From: an uncultured Spirochaetia bacterium
GTDB lineage: Bacteria > Spirochaetota > Spirochaetia > SZUA-6 > Bin103
Length of the DNA: 64,000 bases
Assembly (NCBI GenBank): GCA_958296075.1
Contig: CATQHW010000001.1
Coordinates: 310,001 to 374,000, forward strand
Reading direction: 5' to 3'
The notes beneath the pieces are model-generated. The model was given only the letters and a program-made list of their open reading frames with translations. It was not told where the DNA came from and made no database searches. The position numbers and the translations under genes are program-made. This document shows positions 34,708-43,593 of the stretch, one piece after another; position 1 is the stretch's first letter; each line of letters begins with the position of its first letter.

Positions 34708-34959
34708 TCAGCTTCCTTCGAGGGTCTTCAGCTCGGCGGCGTTTTCGCCGATGAAGGCGCGAATGTCGTCAGCCATGTCGAGCAGCCGTTCCCACTGCTC
34801 CTTGTAGAGCGTCACCGGGAAGCGGCCCAGCCCGTACACGGACACGGCGCCCTTGGCGCTCACCTTGAGGGTCAGCGGCTTCGACGCGCGCGCCTTCAGC
34901 GCTTCGTTCTCCGCCCTGAGCCGCGCCAGTTCCGTCTGCAGATCGTCGTTGTCGGCCAC
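34708..34959 (-). CDS. Small coiled-coil protein, conserved, unknown function
   Basis: An 83-residue protein. The start is GTG at 34959 with AAGGAG 8 bases upstream. It opens with a short coiled coil (ELARLRAENEALKA), followed by LTLKVSAKGAVSVYGLGRFP and KEQWERLLDMADDIRAF, a pattern I have seen in a widely distributed small-protein family without known function. The longer frame upstream is antisense noise. It lies just before the SIS-domain gene end on the same strand (26 bases apart). Confidence 0.65.
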   Translation of the reverse strand: MADNDDLQTELARLRAENEALKARASKPLTLKVSAKGAVSVYGLGRFPVTLYKEQWERLLDMADDIRAFIGENAAELKTLEGS

Positions 34960-34985
34960 GTTCAACTCCTTCGTGGTGGTTTGAC

Positions 34986-36218
34986 CTAATAACCGCGCGC
35001 GTCGAAGTGACGCTTCAAAACCGCGTTGTACTCGCGCCCGCCGGCGCGATAGAGCCCCATGTAGAAGTACGGCACGGCGCCGCGGCGGCACATTTCGTCG
35101 GTCATCTGCGCCAGCAGCATCTGCGTGAGCACGTTGTCGATGATGCCGGTCGTCGGGCAGATCGGTTCCTCGCAGCCGGCCACCGCGACCACCCCGCCTG
35201 CCTCGTCGCAGGCGTTGCCCAGGTAGCGATCGCTCAGTTCCCGCAACCGCGGCGAGGTCTCCATCCCCACCGTCACCACCCGCGAGCCGTTCCCCCTCGC
35301 CTCCTCCGCCCAGGCGACCTCCTGCGGATGGTCGGCGCTCACCGCGGTGACGATCACGGTGTCGGCGTCGCCGCCTTCCGCCGCCGGCCGCGGCTCGTAG
35401 GCGCAGGTGAGCATCAGGCCCTGAGCCACGCCATGCGCATCCGCGCGCACCCCTTCGTTGCTGCCGCGCACGTCGACGTGCCCGCCGCCGATCACCCGCT
35501 TGGCCAGCCCCACCGCCTCTTCGCCGATCGTCTGCCGGTGGCGGCGGTTCACTTCATCAAGCCGCTCCAGCAGGATCGTCAGGTACTCGCGCGCCTTGGC
35601 GCCGTCCGGCGAGCCGCCGGCGCCAAGCGCCTGCATCACCTCCGCGGTCAGGCACCAGTGGATCGCGCAACTCACGTTGGAGGAGCCGGGAAAGACCTTC
35701 ATCTCCGGCACCTGCGGCACGTCGACCAGCCCCTGCTCCCAGGGAATGTGGGTGTCGATCACCTGATCGGCCACGTCCGCCGGCATCAGCCCGCCCGGAT
35801 TGTCGCCCAGCCAGCCCGGCGGCGCCGCCCCGCTGTTCACGTAAGCGGTGGTGAAGACGATGACGTGCACGCCGCGGTCGCGCACCTCGCGCACCGCCGG
35901 GGTCACGCAATTGGTCAGCAACAGGTCGCCGGCGCGCATCGCCGCGTACTGCTCAGGCGCATGGTGGTCGGGACCCTGGAACGCGAACGGCGCCGGGTTG
36001 CCCTCGCGCTCGTTCGCCAGCTCCGTGGTCGGCATGTGGCCGGTGGTGACGTTGGCGTGCACGGTGCTGCCGGCGCGGATCGTCCGCACCGCGTGGTCGG
36101 CGACCGCCGTCCACGCCGGTATCTCGTCGAGCGTCCGCAGCAGCTCGCACGCGCGCTGAAAGTACTGATCGCCGAACGCGATCGTGTGGCCCCAGGTGTG
36201 TTCGGGGTCATGCCTCAT
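34986..36218 (-). CDS. SIS-domain (sugar isomerase-like) protein
   Basis: A 410-residue protein with the look of the COG4821-type SIS proteins, which bind phosphosugars. It contains TTGHMPTTELANEREGNPAPF (split in the middle at residue 65), VIVFTTAYVNSG, and a C-terminal repeat of the fold with VTVGMETSPRL. SIS proteins act as isomerases or as regulators that sense sugar phosphates. It is downstream of the long importer operon on the same strand, with a 101-base gap, so may be a part of it. No signal peptide. Function is inferred only from fold and context. Start ATG 36218. Confidence 0.65.
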   Translation of the reverse strand: MRHDPEHTWGHTIAFGDQYFQRACELLRTLDEIPAWTAVADHAVRTIRAGSTVHANVTTGHMPTTELANEREGNPAPFAFQGPDHHAPEQYAAMRAGDLLLTNCVTPAVREVRDRGVHVIVFTTAYVNSGAAPPGWLGDNPGGLMPADVADQVIDTHIPWEQGLVDVPQVPEMKVFPGSSNVSCAIHWCLTAEVMQALGAGGSPDGAKAREYLTILLERLDEVNRRHRQTIGEEAVGLAKRVIGGGHVDVRGSNEGVRADAHGVAQGLMLTCAYEPRPAAEGGDADTVIVTAVSADHPQEVAWAEEARGNGSRVVTVGMETSPRLRELSDRYLGNACDEAGGVVAVAGCEEPICPTTGIIDNVLTQMLLAQMTDEMCRRGAVPYFYMGLYRAGGREYNAVLKRHFDARGY

Positions 36219-36319
36219 GCCGCCTTCTCCGATTCGATCTGCCGTTCCGTGGGGCGGACTGTAGGGGTCTGGCGGACCGGCCGCAACCGCGCCCCGGGCG
36301 TCCCGGGGGACGGCGGCGC

Positions 36320-37099
36320 TCAGTGCCGGTGCATGCCCGGCAGGGTCTGCCGGTAGAGCTCCTCACGCCGCTTGAGCAGGTCGTACGGCGCCTCGTAGGC
36401 GCGCTCCAGGCGGTCGCGAGTGTGGACGTCGGCCGTGGGGCCGATCAGCGGCTCCTGCCCGGGGCGAAACAGCACCGCGTGATCGGAATACCGTTCGGAC
36501 AGATCGAGCTCGTGGGCGGAGTAGTACCAGGAGAGCCCTTCGCGCCGCGCGTACTCGTACAGGAAGCTCATCGCCGAGCGCTTCTGGTGGTCCTCCATCG
36601 CGAACACCGGCTCGTCCATCATCAGCATCCGCGACCCGTACAGCACGCAGAACGCCAACAGCGTGCGCTGCAGCTCGCCCTTGCTCACCTCCTGCGTCCG
36701 CTTGTGCATCACGCCCTGCAGCTCGAAGACGCGCACCATTTCACGTACGAACTCCTCGCGGTGGTCCTCGTGATAGCCGGTGAGATAGACGCGGCCGAGC
36801 AGGTCCCCGATCGACTCCTCGGTCTCGAACTCCATGTTCTGATGGATCAACGACACGTAGCGCTGCCGCTCGCGGAGGTCGCGCAGCTCGCGCGTGTCGA
36901 CGCCCTGCAACAGCACGGTCCCCTCGTCGGGCAGGGCGATCCCGCTGGCCAACAGCATCAGGGTCGACTTGCCGGTACCGTTCTGGCCCACAAACGCGGC
37001 TACGCCCGCCGGCAGCCGGAGCGACAGGTCGGTGAACACCGGCTCCTTTCCCTCCGGGTAGGTGTACGTGACCCGACGTAACTCGACGGCGTACATCAT
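36320..37099 (-). CDS. Lone ABC-type ATPase
   Basis: A 259-residue ATP-binding protein. Walker A is FVGQNGTGKST, the signature is VSKGELQRTLLAF, Walker B MLMMDEPVFAMED, and the His switch YYSAHELDL. It lacks a membrane domain, and no permease gene is adjacent. Between Walker A and the signature it has NMEFETEESIGDLLGRVYL, an atypical Q-loop zone. It may energise a permease elsewhere or have a regulatory role. Its start (ATG 37099 or 37096) lies 16 bases after the epimerase stop, so it belongs to the long minus-strand operon. Confidence 0.75.
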   Translation of the reverse strand: MMYAVELRRVTYTYPEGKEPVFTDLSLRLPAGVAAFVGQNGTGKSTLMLLASGIALPDEGTVLLQGVDTRELRDLRERQRYVSLIHQNMEFETEESIGDLLGRVYLTGYHEDHREEFVREMVRVFELQGVMHKRTQEVSKGELQRTLLAFCVLYGSRMLMMDEPVFAMEDHQKRSAMSFLYEYARREGLSWYYSAHELDLSERYSDHAVLFRPGQEPLIGPTADVHTRDRLERAYEAPYDLLKRREELYRQTLPGMHRH

Positions 37100-37115
37100 C
37101 GGGACGCGCCGCCGC

Positions 37116-37943
37116 TCATCGCGACAGCAGACGGCGCACGCCGGCCACGTCGGCGCGCATCGCTTCCTCCACGCTCATGCCGCCGCGCTCTTCGGCCGGG
37201 AACTCGATCATGAAGGCGCCATCGTAACCGCACTCACGCGCCGCCGCGCCGAGCCGGCCGTAGTCCACCACCCCGTCGGCCACCAGGGTGCGCGGCGGCC
37301 GGTCACCGGCTGCCGCCGAGTAGTTCTGCAGGTGCGCGTGGCGGGAGTGCGGTAGCAGACGCCGGTAGTCAGTCACCGCGCGCGACGTCAGCTCCTCCCG
37401 CGGCGCCGGATACACTACCTGGTAGTTGAGGGCGACCGCCGGATGGCCGATCTCCTGCAGCACGGTGAGCGGCGCTTCCCATCCCTCGGTCAGCGAGCCG
37501 GCGTGCCGCTCCAGCACCACCACGATGCCGGCGTCGCGGGCGGCGTCGGCGAAGTCGCGTATCTCGGCGTAGAGCCGCTCGCGCGCCGCCGGAGCGGTGG
37601 CTTGGCGGCTGGCGCTGCCCGGCCAGATGCGGACGATCTGCGCTCCCAGCGCCCGTGCGGCGGCGAGCTGGTTCTCTTTCGTCACCGGCCGGCCGCCGTA
37701 GGACGGATGCCCTCCCGGCCGGTAGTAGGAGCCGAGCGCGCAGAAGCTCAGCCCCAACTCGCCCGCCTGCTCGCGCAGGGCCGCGCACCACCCCTCGTCC
37801 ACCGGATAGGGCAGGTGCGGCGGCTGCCCCCACAGCTCGACGCTGTCGGCGCCGGCCGCGGCGATCGCGCGCAGCGCCTCCACCGCACTGCGCTCCTTGA
37901 AGGCGATGCTGCAGATGCCGACGCGAGGCGCGAAGTCGATCAT
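37116..37943 (-). CDS. Sugar phosphate isomerase/epimerase-like TIM barrel protein
   Basis: A 275-residue protein of the AP endonuclease 2/xylose isomerase-like family. It starts MIDFAPRVGICSIAFKE and has AGADSVELWG, VLERHAG, ALNYQVVYP and IEFPAEE, which are the strand ends carrying the metal-binding Glu, Asp and His in relatives. It probably isomerises or epimerises a keto- or amino-sugar derivative. ATG 37943 overlaps the amidase stop (ATGA), which makes it the natural start; the extra ten residues upstream are not needed. It belongs to the operon of the peptide-type importer. Confidence 0.8.
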   Translation of the reverse strand: MIDFAPRVGICSIAFKERSAVEALRAIAAAGADSVELWGQPPHLPYPVDEGWCAALREQAGELGLSFCALGSYYRPGGHPSYGGRPVTKENQLAAARALGAQIVRIWPGSASRQATAPAARERLYAEIRDFADAARDAGIVVVLERHAGSLTEGWEAPLTVLQEIGHPAVALNYQVVYPAPREELTSRAVTDYRRLLPHSRHAHLQNYSAAAGDRPPRTLVADGVVDYGRLGAAARECGYDGAFMIEFPAEERGGMSVEEAMRADVAGVRRLLSR

Positions 37944-39418
37944 ACCGGCGGAGAGCATACCGCGGTCCGCCAAGAGGCCGCCGGCGGCCCGCTCACCTGC
38001 CTTACGTGGGCGGTGCCGAGCACGTCCGGCGGATGCCGCGTGTGCCAGTCGGTCAGCTCCTGGTAGGCTGCGGCGACGGCCAGCACCACGTTCTCGTCAT
38101 AGGCTCGGCCCAGTATCTGCAGGCCGGCCGGCAGACCCGCTTCCGTGAATCCCATCGGCACGGAGATCGCCGGCAGGCCGATGCAGCTCCCGAACGCCCC
38201 CAACGGGTCGGCGGCCCGCTCCTTGGGCCCCTTGACCCACGGTCGGTCCGCCAGCGGCGCAGCTTTCGGCTGCGCGGGCGACAGCAACGCGTCGTACCGC
38301 TCCAGCAGCCGGTCGATCGCCACCGCGATCGTGCGCCGCAGGCGCAGCGCGCGGAGGTAGTCGGTCGCCAGCATCGCGGTGCGGGGATAGATGCCGCAGT
38401 GCGCCTCCGGCGCCGTCAGCTCTGCGGTGATGCCGCTCTCGATGATCTCCTCCATGACGCTGGCCGATTCGGCCAGGAAGATCGCGTTGGACACCGCCGC
38501 GTAGGGCAGGTCGGGAAGCTCGACCTCCTCGACTTCCGCCACTTCGGCCAGCGCCGCCAGCGATTCCCGAAAGCGTTCGCGTACGCCGGGTTCGGAGCCG
38601 TCCGGCACCCCCTTGGGGACCGCCAGCCGAAAGCGGCCGCGCTCGGGACGGTGCGGGCGATACCGGTACGGCCGCGTCGTGGTCGCCTCGTCGCGCCGGT
38701 CATGGCCGGCGACCGCATCGAGCACGATGCCGCAGTCGTCGGCCGTCAAACACATCGGTCCCGGCTTGTCCATCCCGAAGGTGAGCGGCATGCCGCCGTG
38801 GCGGCTCACCCGGCCAAAGGTGGGGCGCAGCCCGGAGACGGCGCAGCAGCACGACGGCCCCATGATCGATCCCCACGTCTCGGTGCCGATCGCGAACGGC
38901 ACGAGCCCCGCAGCGACCGCCGCCCCCGAACCGCTCGACGAACCGCCGCTCCAGACGCGGCGGTCCCAGGGGTTGAGGCCGGGCCCGGTGAACGAGGCGT
39001 CCGCGCGCCCGTACCGCGCCCCGCCGGCCAACTCCACCAGCGCCAGCTTGGCGGCCAGCACGGCGCCGGCCGCCTGGAGCCTGAGCACGATCGTGGCGTC
39101 GTAATCGAACGCCTGATCCCGCAGCGGCCCCGCCCCCCAGGTCGTCGGGTAGCCTGCGGTGGCGAAGACGTCCTTGAGGCCGTAGGGGATGCCGTGCAGC
39201 GGCCCGCGGTAGCGACCGGCCGCGATCTCCCGCTCGGCCTGCTGCGCCTGCGACTCGGCCAGCTCGCCGGTGAGGGTCACCACCGCGTTGTAGCGCGGAC
39301 CGAGCCGTTCCAGCCGGTCAAGGAAGAGGCGGGTCAGCGCGACCGGGGAGACCTGCCGCGTGCGCACGCGCTCGGCCAGCTCGCGCACCGGCAGGAATAC
39401 GGCGTCGCGTTCGTTCAC
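37940..39418 (-). CDS. Amidase signature family hydrolase
   Basis: A 492-residue amidase. The catalytic Ser-cisSer-Lys triad is visible: Lys 82 in HGIPYGLKD, the serine-rich loop SGGSSSGSGAAVAAG (residues 157-171), and the nucleophile Ser 184 in TWGSIMGPS. The last segment, SIMGPS, differs from the usual SIRIPA. It hydrolyses a carboxamide, releasing ammonia or an amine, from a small molecule; substrate unknown. The start is GTG 39418, overlapping the stop of the preceding small gene (GTGA). That small gene probably encodes a GatC-like helper, as with GatA and AtzE amidases. The stop overlaps the epimerase start. Confidence 0.85.
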   Translation of the reverse strand: MNERDAVFLPVRELAERVRTRQVSPVALTRLFLDRLERLGPRYNAVVTLTGELAESQAQQAEREIAAGRYRGPLHGIPYGLKDVFATAGYPTTWGAGPLRDQAFDYDATIVLRLQAAGAVLAAKLALVELAGGARYGRADASFTGPGLNPWDRRVWSGGSSSGSGAAVAAGLVPFAIGTETWGSIMGPSCCCAVSGLRPTFGRVSRHGGMPLTFGMDKPGPMCLTADDCGIVLDAVAGHDRRDEATTTRPYRYRPHRPERGRFRLAVPKGVPDGSEPGVRERFRESLAALAEVAEVEEVELPDLPYAAVSNAIFLAESASVMEEIIESGITAELTAPEAHCGIYPRTAMLATDYLRALRLRRTIAVAIDRLLERYDALLSPAQPKAAPLADRPWVKGPKERAADPLGAFGSCIGLPAISVPMGFTEAGLPAGLQILGRAYDENVVLAVAAAYQELTDWHTRHPPDVLGTAHVRQVSGPPAASWRTAVCSPPV

Positions 39419-39639
39419 CGGCTGTCGCCCCGGTAGGGCGTGAACGGCGGAAACGGCTCCTGGTCCGGCTCGACGACCGCCTCCCGGAGCGCCGCGGAGA
39501 CCCGGGCCAGCTCCGCGGTCACCCGCGCGCGGACCTCCTGCTCCTGTTCCGGCCCCGCGAATCGTTCGCCATACCACTCGCGGAGCAGCGCCATGCGCAG
39601 CTCGACCTCCCGCTCGTCGATACCTTCCCGCTCAGCCAT
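39415..39639 (-). CDS. Small GatC/AtzG-like amidase partner
   Basis: A 74-residue acidic protein with a long helix (REVELRMALLREWYGERF) and a C-terminal EPDQEPFPPFTPYRG. The tail with acidic residues before a Pro-Phe motif reminds me of GatC and AtzG, small proteins that wrap around an amidase and are encoded next to it. Its GTGA overlap with the amidase gene and TGATG overlap with the gene before it show strict translational coupling. Similarity is weak and the partnership is inferred from position. If right, the amidase is a two-subunit enzyme. Confidence 0.55.
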   Translation of the reverse strand: MAEREGIDEREVELRMALLREWYGERFAGPEQEQEVRARVTAELARVSAALREAVVEPDQEPFPPFTPYRGDSR

Positions 39640-40703
39640 CACGCCCCCATTTCTACCACAACGCGAGTCCGCGCGCGCGTCGCCGGCACCTCGCGGATTT
39701 GCCACAGCCACTGCTTGAAGAGGCCTGGGTCGCCGCAGGCGCCGTCGTCGATGCGGTTGGCGAGGGCCAGCCGCGGCGGGCCGTCCTCGAACGGGGTCCA
39801 GACCGGGCACATGTCGGCCGCGCCGGAGCCCGGCCGGTCGCTGGTGGTGACGTACGCATCGTCGTTGACCAGTTCCCAACGGAACGGATCGTCGCCGCGG
39901 TAGTGGCCGTAGCGGCGCATCCCCGGCCGCTCCGGCGTGCTGTAGCGCAGCAGGAACATGTGCCACGCATCCCCCACCCGAAACACGCGCGGCGACTCGG
40001 CGCCGCGATCGGTGCGCAGCACCGGCTCGGGGTGGATGACATACGGCCCGGCCGGCGTGTCGATCGACGTGCGCGCCAGTCCGATCACCCGGTTGGCGTA
40101 GGGGCAGCCGATGCCGGGGCCAACGCCCTTGAAGAACAGCAGTATCTCGCCATCCGCGACTACCGGCCGCGGGTCGTCGTGCCGGATCGAGCGCCACGGC
40201 GCGCCGTAGTCGGTCACCGCTCCCTGCTTCACGAACGGGCCGGCCGGGGCGCCGTCGGCATCCGCCGGGGCGATCGCCAGCATGATCCGCCCCGGCAGGT
40301 CGGCGCGGTCTACCGTGTGCTCGAACGGCCCCGACGGATCGGCCGGCCCGCGGCCGGCGTAGAACAGCAGCACGCGGCCGCCGGCCACGGTCACCCCCGG
40401 ACTGCCGGCCCCCACGCAGTCCGGGTCCGAGGTTGCGGCGTCGCCGGTCCAGCGGCCGCGATCGACCGCCACGCCGTGATCGTGGAAGCGCTCGAAGTCA
40501 TCGGTCGAATAGTAGCGCTGCACCGCCGCCCAGGAGCTCAAGCGGTCCTGGAAGCGCTCCGGCCCGCGCGGGTCGAACGAGTCGGCGAAGATATGCACCC
40601 GGCCGGCGCGGTCCCGATACGGCGAAACCATGCGGGTGCAGAGCGGCGCCGTGTTCCACACCGGCCGGTCGCGCGCCGGCACGAAGGTGAACGTCGTGCT
40701 CAC
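39639..40703 (-). CDS. Glycosidase-like (GH43-type) five-bladed beta-propeller protein
   Basis: A 354-residue protein with repeating blades typical of GH43/GH62-like or related glycosidases: VHIFADSFDPRG, GGRVLLFYAGRG, VVADGEILLFFKG, AWHMFLLRYST and GDDAYVTTSDRP-like elements (DDAYVTTSD). It lacks a signal peptide, so would act on imported glycans in the cytoplasm or be a sugar-modifying protein. Start GTG 40703 overlaps the stop of the ABC ATPase gene (GTGA), and its stop overlaps the next start (TGATG). Expected acid/base residues cannot be fixed by eye. Together with the peptide-type importer it suggests a glycosylated or amide-linked substrate. Confidence 0.65.
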   Translation of the reverse strand: MSTTFTFVPARDRPVWNTAPLCTRMVSPYRDRAGRVHIFADSFDPRGPERFQDRLSSWAAVQRYYSTDDFERFHDHGVAVDRGRWTGDAATSDPDCVGAGSPGVTVAGGRVLLFYAGRGPADPSGPFEHTVDRADLPGRIMLAIAPADADGAPAGPFVKQGAVTDYGAPWRSIRHDDPRPVVADGEILLFFKGVGPGIGCPYANRVIGLARTSIDTPAGPYVIHPEPVLRTDRGAESPRVFRVGDAWHMFLLRYSTPERPGMRRYGHYRGDDPFRWELVNDDAYVTTSDRPGSGAADMCPVWTPFEDGPPRLALANRIDDGACGDPGLFKQWLWQIREVPATRARTRVVVEMGA

Positions 40704-41707
40704 CCGCCGTGCCCGTCGTGCAGCCAGCAGGCGACGCGCCGCCCGCCGCCAATCGCCGCCAGCGGCGGCGCCCGCGACGCGCACGGCGCGACTACGCGCG
40801 GACAGCGCGGATGGAATCGACAGCCGTCCGGCGCGTCGGCCAGGTCCGGCACGTCGCCGGCGATCTCCTCCAGCCGGACCCCCCGTTCGGTGCTGAGGCT
40901 GGGCAGCGCCTTGAGTAACTCCACGGTGTAGGGGTGCTGCGGGTCGTCGATCACCTGCGCGGTGCTCCCCAGCTCCGCGATCTTGCCGGCATACATCACC
41001 ATGATCCGTTCCGCGATCTGGGCGATCACGCTGATGTCGTGGGTGATGAAGATCGATCCCGCTCCCTTTTCCCGAACCAGATTGGCCAGGAGCGTGAGGA
41101 TCTGCGCCTGGATCGTGACGTCGAGACTGGTCGTCGGCTCGTCGGCGATCAGCAGCTTGGGATCGCAGGCCAGCGCGATGGCGATCATGCAGCGCTGCTG
41201 CATGCCGCCGCTCAATTGGTGAGGGTAGTCGCCAAAGCGCCGTTCGGGAGCCGGAATACCGACGTCGCGCAGATGAGCGACGGCGCGCTCGCGCGCCGCC
41301 CGCTTCCCCAGTCGCAGATGCGCGATCAGCACCTCCGCTATCTGCTCGCCTACCGTGAGCACCGGGTTGAGGGCCGCGGACGGCTCCTGGAAGACCATGC
41401 TGATCTCCCGCCCGCGCACGGCCGTCATCTCGCGCTCGCCGAGCGCCAGCAGATCGACGCCGTTCAGCAGCACCCGCCCGGCCGCGATCCGCCCCGGCGG
41501 GCGGATCAGCCGCAGGATCGAGCGCACGGTGACCGACTTGCCGGAACCGGATTCGCCGACGATGCCCAGCGTTTCACCGCGGTCGACCGAGAAGCTCGAG
41601 CCGCTGACCGCCTGCACGACGCCGCGGTCCAGCTCGAACCGGGTGTGCAGGTTCTCCACCACCAACAGCGGCGCGCGGCGCTCGCGAGCGGCGGTGCGGC
41701 CGTTCAC
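40700..41707 (-). CDS. Peptide-type ABC importer ATPase (DppD/OppD)
   Basis: A 335-residue ATPase. Walker A GESGSGKSV, signature LSGGMQQRCMIAIAL, Walker B KLLIADEPTTSLD, then FITHDISVI. The C-terminus has the oligopeptide-transporter Cys motif, GCRFHPRCP, which in related proteins forms an Fe-S-like site. It forms the ATPase dimer with the DppF-like protein at 45132. Start GTG 41707 overlaps the preceding permease stop (GTGA). Part of the long minus-strand operon. Confidence 0.9.
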   Translation of the reverse strand: MNGRTAARERRAPLLVVENLHTRFELDRGVVQAVSGSSFSVDRGETLGIVGESGSGKSVTVRSILRLIRPPGRIAAGRVLLNGVDLLALGEREMTAVRGREISMVFQEPSAALNPVLTVGEQIAEVLIAHLRLGKRAARERAVAHLRDVGIPAPERRFGDYPHQLSGGMQQRCMIAIALACDPKLLIADEPTTSLDVTIQAQILTLLANLVREKGAGSIFITHDISVIAQIAERIMVMYAGKIAELGSTAQVIDDPQHPYTVELLKALPSLSTERGVRLEEIAGDVPDLADAPDGCRFHPRCPRVVAPCASRAPPLAAIGGGRRVACWLHDGHGG

Positions 41708-42588
41708 GAGCGGGTCGCGCGGCGCAGATAGCGCGAAACGAACTGCAGCGCCAGGATCAAACCCATCAGGAAGAGTCCGGGGATCACGCCGTACCAGACC
41801 ATCCGCTTCAGATAGCTGCGGCCGGTATTGAGCATCGAGCCCCAGGAGGGAGCGGGCGGCGGGATGCCGAGCCCCAGAAAGCTCAGGCTCGACTCGGTGA
41901 TGATCGCGCGAGTGGCGATCAGCAGCGCCTGGATGAAGACCTCCGTGGTGCAGTTCGGCAGCACCGTGCGGAACATGATGTAGAGGTTGGACGCTCCTGC
42001 GGAGCGCGCCGCGTCCACGTACGGCAGCACGCGCACCTGCAGCGCCACTGCACGCGTGACGCGGAAGATCGCCGGCGTGTTCACCAGGCCGATCACCAGC
42101 GCCAGGGCGATCGGGTTGCGCCCGGTCACCGCGATCAGCGCCATGGCGATGATGATACCGGGAAAGGAGACCAGGATGTCGTTGGCGCGCGCCAGCAGCT
42201 CGTCGAGCCGTCCGCCCACGTAGCCGGAGAACAGCCCGCCGGTCGCCCCCACGATCAGGCTGAACAGCACGGCGATCGCCGCGGTGCGGATGGAGGTGCG
42301 CGCCCCGTGGATGCAGCGGCTGAACAGGTCGCGGCCGAGCTCGTCGGTGCCGAACCAGTGCTCCGCCGACGGGAACGCCAGCCGGTTGACAATGTCCTGC
42401 TCAATCGGATCGTGCGTCGCCAGGACGCCCGGTATCAGCGTCATGAGCAGATAGGCCAGCAGCACCAGGAAGCCCAGCCACTCGGCCGCCTGCATGCGCT
42501 TGGCGACCCTGCCCAGGATGCCGAGCGCGCGCCGGCCGGCGGTGACCGTCGCCTCGGCGCCCCGTTGCGGGCCGCCTCCGGTTCCCAT
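41704..42588 (-). CDS. Peptide-type ABC importer permease (DppC)
   Basis: A 294-residue permease with an N-terminal cytoplasmic stretch, one early helix (AEWLGFLVLLAYLLMTLI) and the five-helix core. The EAA loop reads YVDAARSAGASNLYIMFRTV. The motif HWFGTDELGRDLFSR is the classic DppC entry sequence. Starts at ATG 42588, overlapping the stop of the DppB-like gene (TGATG). Transports di-/oligopeptides or related nickel/opine-like compounds. Confidence 0.9.
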   Translation of the reverse strand: MGTGGGPQRGAEATVTAGRRALGILGRVAKRMQAAEWLGFLVLLAYLLMTLIPGVLATHDPIEQDIVNRLAFPSAEHWFGTDELGRDLFSRCIHGARTSIRTAAIAVLFSLIVGATGGLFSGYVGGRLDELLARANDILVSFPGIIIAMALIAVTGRNPIALALVIGLVNTPAIFRVTRAVALQVRVLPYVDAARSAGASNLYIMFRTVLPNCTTEVFIQALLIATRAIITESSLSFLGLGIPPPAPSWGSMLNTGRSYLKRMVWYGVIPGLFLMGLILALQFVSRYLRRATRS

Positions 42589-43544
42589 CAGTCGAGCCGG
42601 ATACGCGGGTCGAGCCAGCCGTACAGCAGATCAGCCAGCAGGTTGGCGAGCATCACGGCGCAGATCAGCACCATGAAGTCGGCCTGCACCACCGCGTAGT
42701 CGCGGGCGGTGATGGCGTCCACCAGCAGCCGGCCGATGCCCGGTATGCCGAACACGCTCTCGGTCACCACCGCGCCGCCCACCGTGGTGCCCAACTGCAG
42801 GGCGGCCACGGTCACGACCGGGATGAGCGCATTCTTGAGGACGTGCCGGTACACCACGCGCCGCCGGGGCAACCCCTTGGCTATGGCCGCCAGGATGAAC
42901 TCCTTCTTGGCGATCTCGCCGATCGAGGCGCTGATGAAATTGGTGTACACCACGGCGCCCGAGATGCCGCCGGCCAGCGACGGCATGATCAGGAAGCGGA
43001 TCGACTGGATCGGATCCTCGGTGATGGTGCGGAAGCCGCTGGTCGGCAGGATACCGAGGAACACGCTGAAGAACAGGATGAGCAGGATGCCGAGCCAGAA
43101 AGGAGGAATGGCGAAGCCGATGCCGGTATAGACCGGCAGCACCCGCCGGGCCAGAAAGCCGTCGGGATGCAGCCCCATGCGGATGCCCAGCGGCAACGCG
43201 ATCAGCACCGACACCAGGAACGCGCCGGCGGTTACGTGCAGCGTGACGCCGATCTTCCTGGTGATCAGCTCGGCCACCGACCACGCCGGCTTGCTGATCG
43301 AGTCGCCCAGATCGCCGCGCAGCAGCTTGCCGAGCCAGATCAGGTACTGCTCGTGCAGCGGTTTGTCGAATCCGTAGGCGGCGCGCACCTCCGCGATCAG
43401 CTCCTGCGTCGGCGGCGGAGACATCGGCACCAGCAACACCGCCGGATCGCCGGGGATGAGATGGATGATCAGGAAGATGAGGATGGAGCCGATGAACAGC
43501 GCCGGTATCACGCCGAGCAGGCGGCGGATGACGTACGATCTCAC
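42588..43544 (-). CDS. Peptide-type ABC importer permease (DppB)
   Basis: A 318-residue membrane protein. It begins SYVIRRLLGVIPALFIGSI, the typical DppB start, then LIHLIPGDPAVLL with the G-D-P motif, and the EAA loop EFILAAIAKGLPRRRVVYRH. The start is GTG 43544 with GGAG close upstream. It follows the binding protein gene after 49 bases. Pairs with DppC to form the channel. Confidence 0.9.
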   Translation of the reverse strand: MRSYVIRRLLGVIPALFIGSILIFLIIHLIPGDPAVLLVPMSPPPTQELIAEVRAAYGFDKPLHEQYLIWLGKLLRGDLGDSISKPAWSVAELITRKIGVTLHVTAGAFLVSVLIALPLGIRMGLHPDGFLARRVLPVYTGIGFAIPPFWLGILLILFFSVFLGILPTSGFRTITEDPIQSIRFLIMPSLAGGISGAVVYTNFISASIGEIAKKEFILAAIAKGLPRRRVVYRHVLKNALIPVVTVAALQLGTTVGGAVVTESVFGIPGIGRLLVDAITARDYAVVQADFMVLICAVMLANLLADLLYGWLDPRIRLD

Positions 43545-43593
43545 GCTCTCCGCTCACCGTGCGCGACGGTCGTACCGGCGCCCTGCAAACCTC

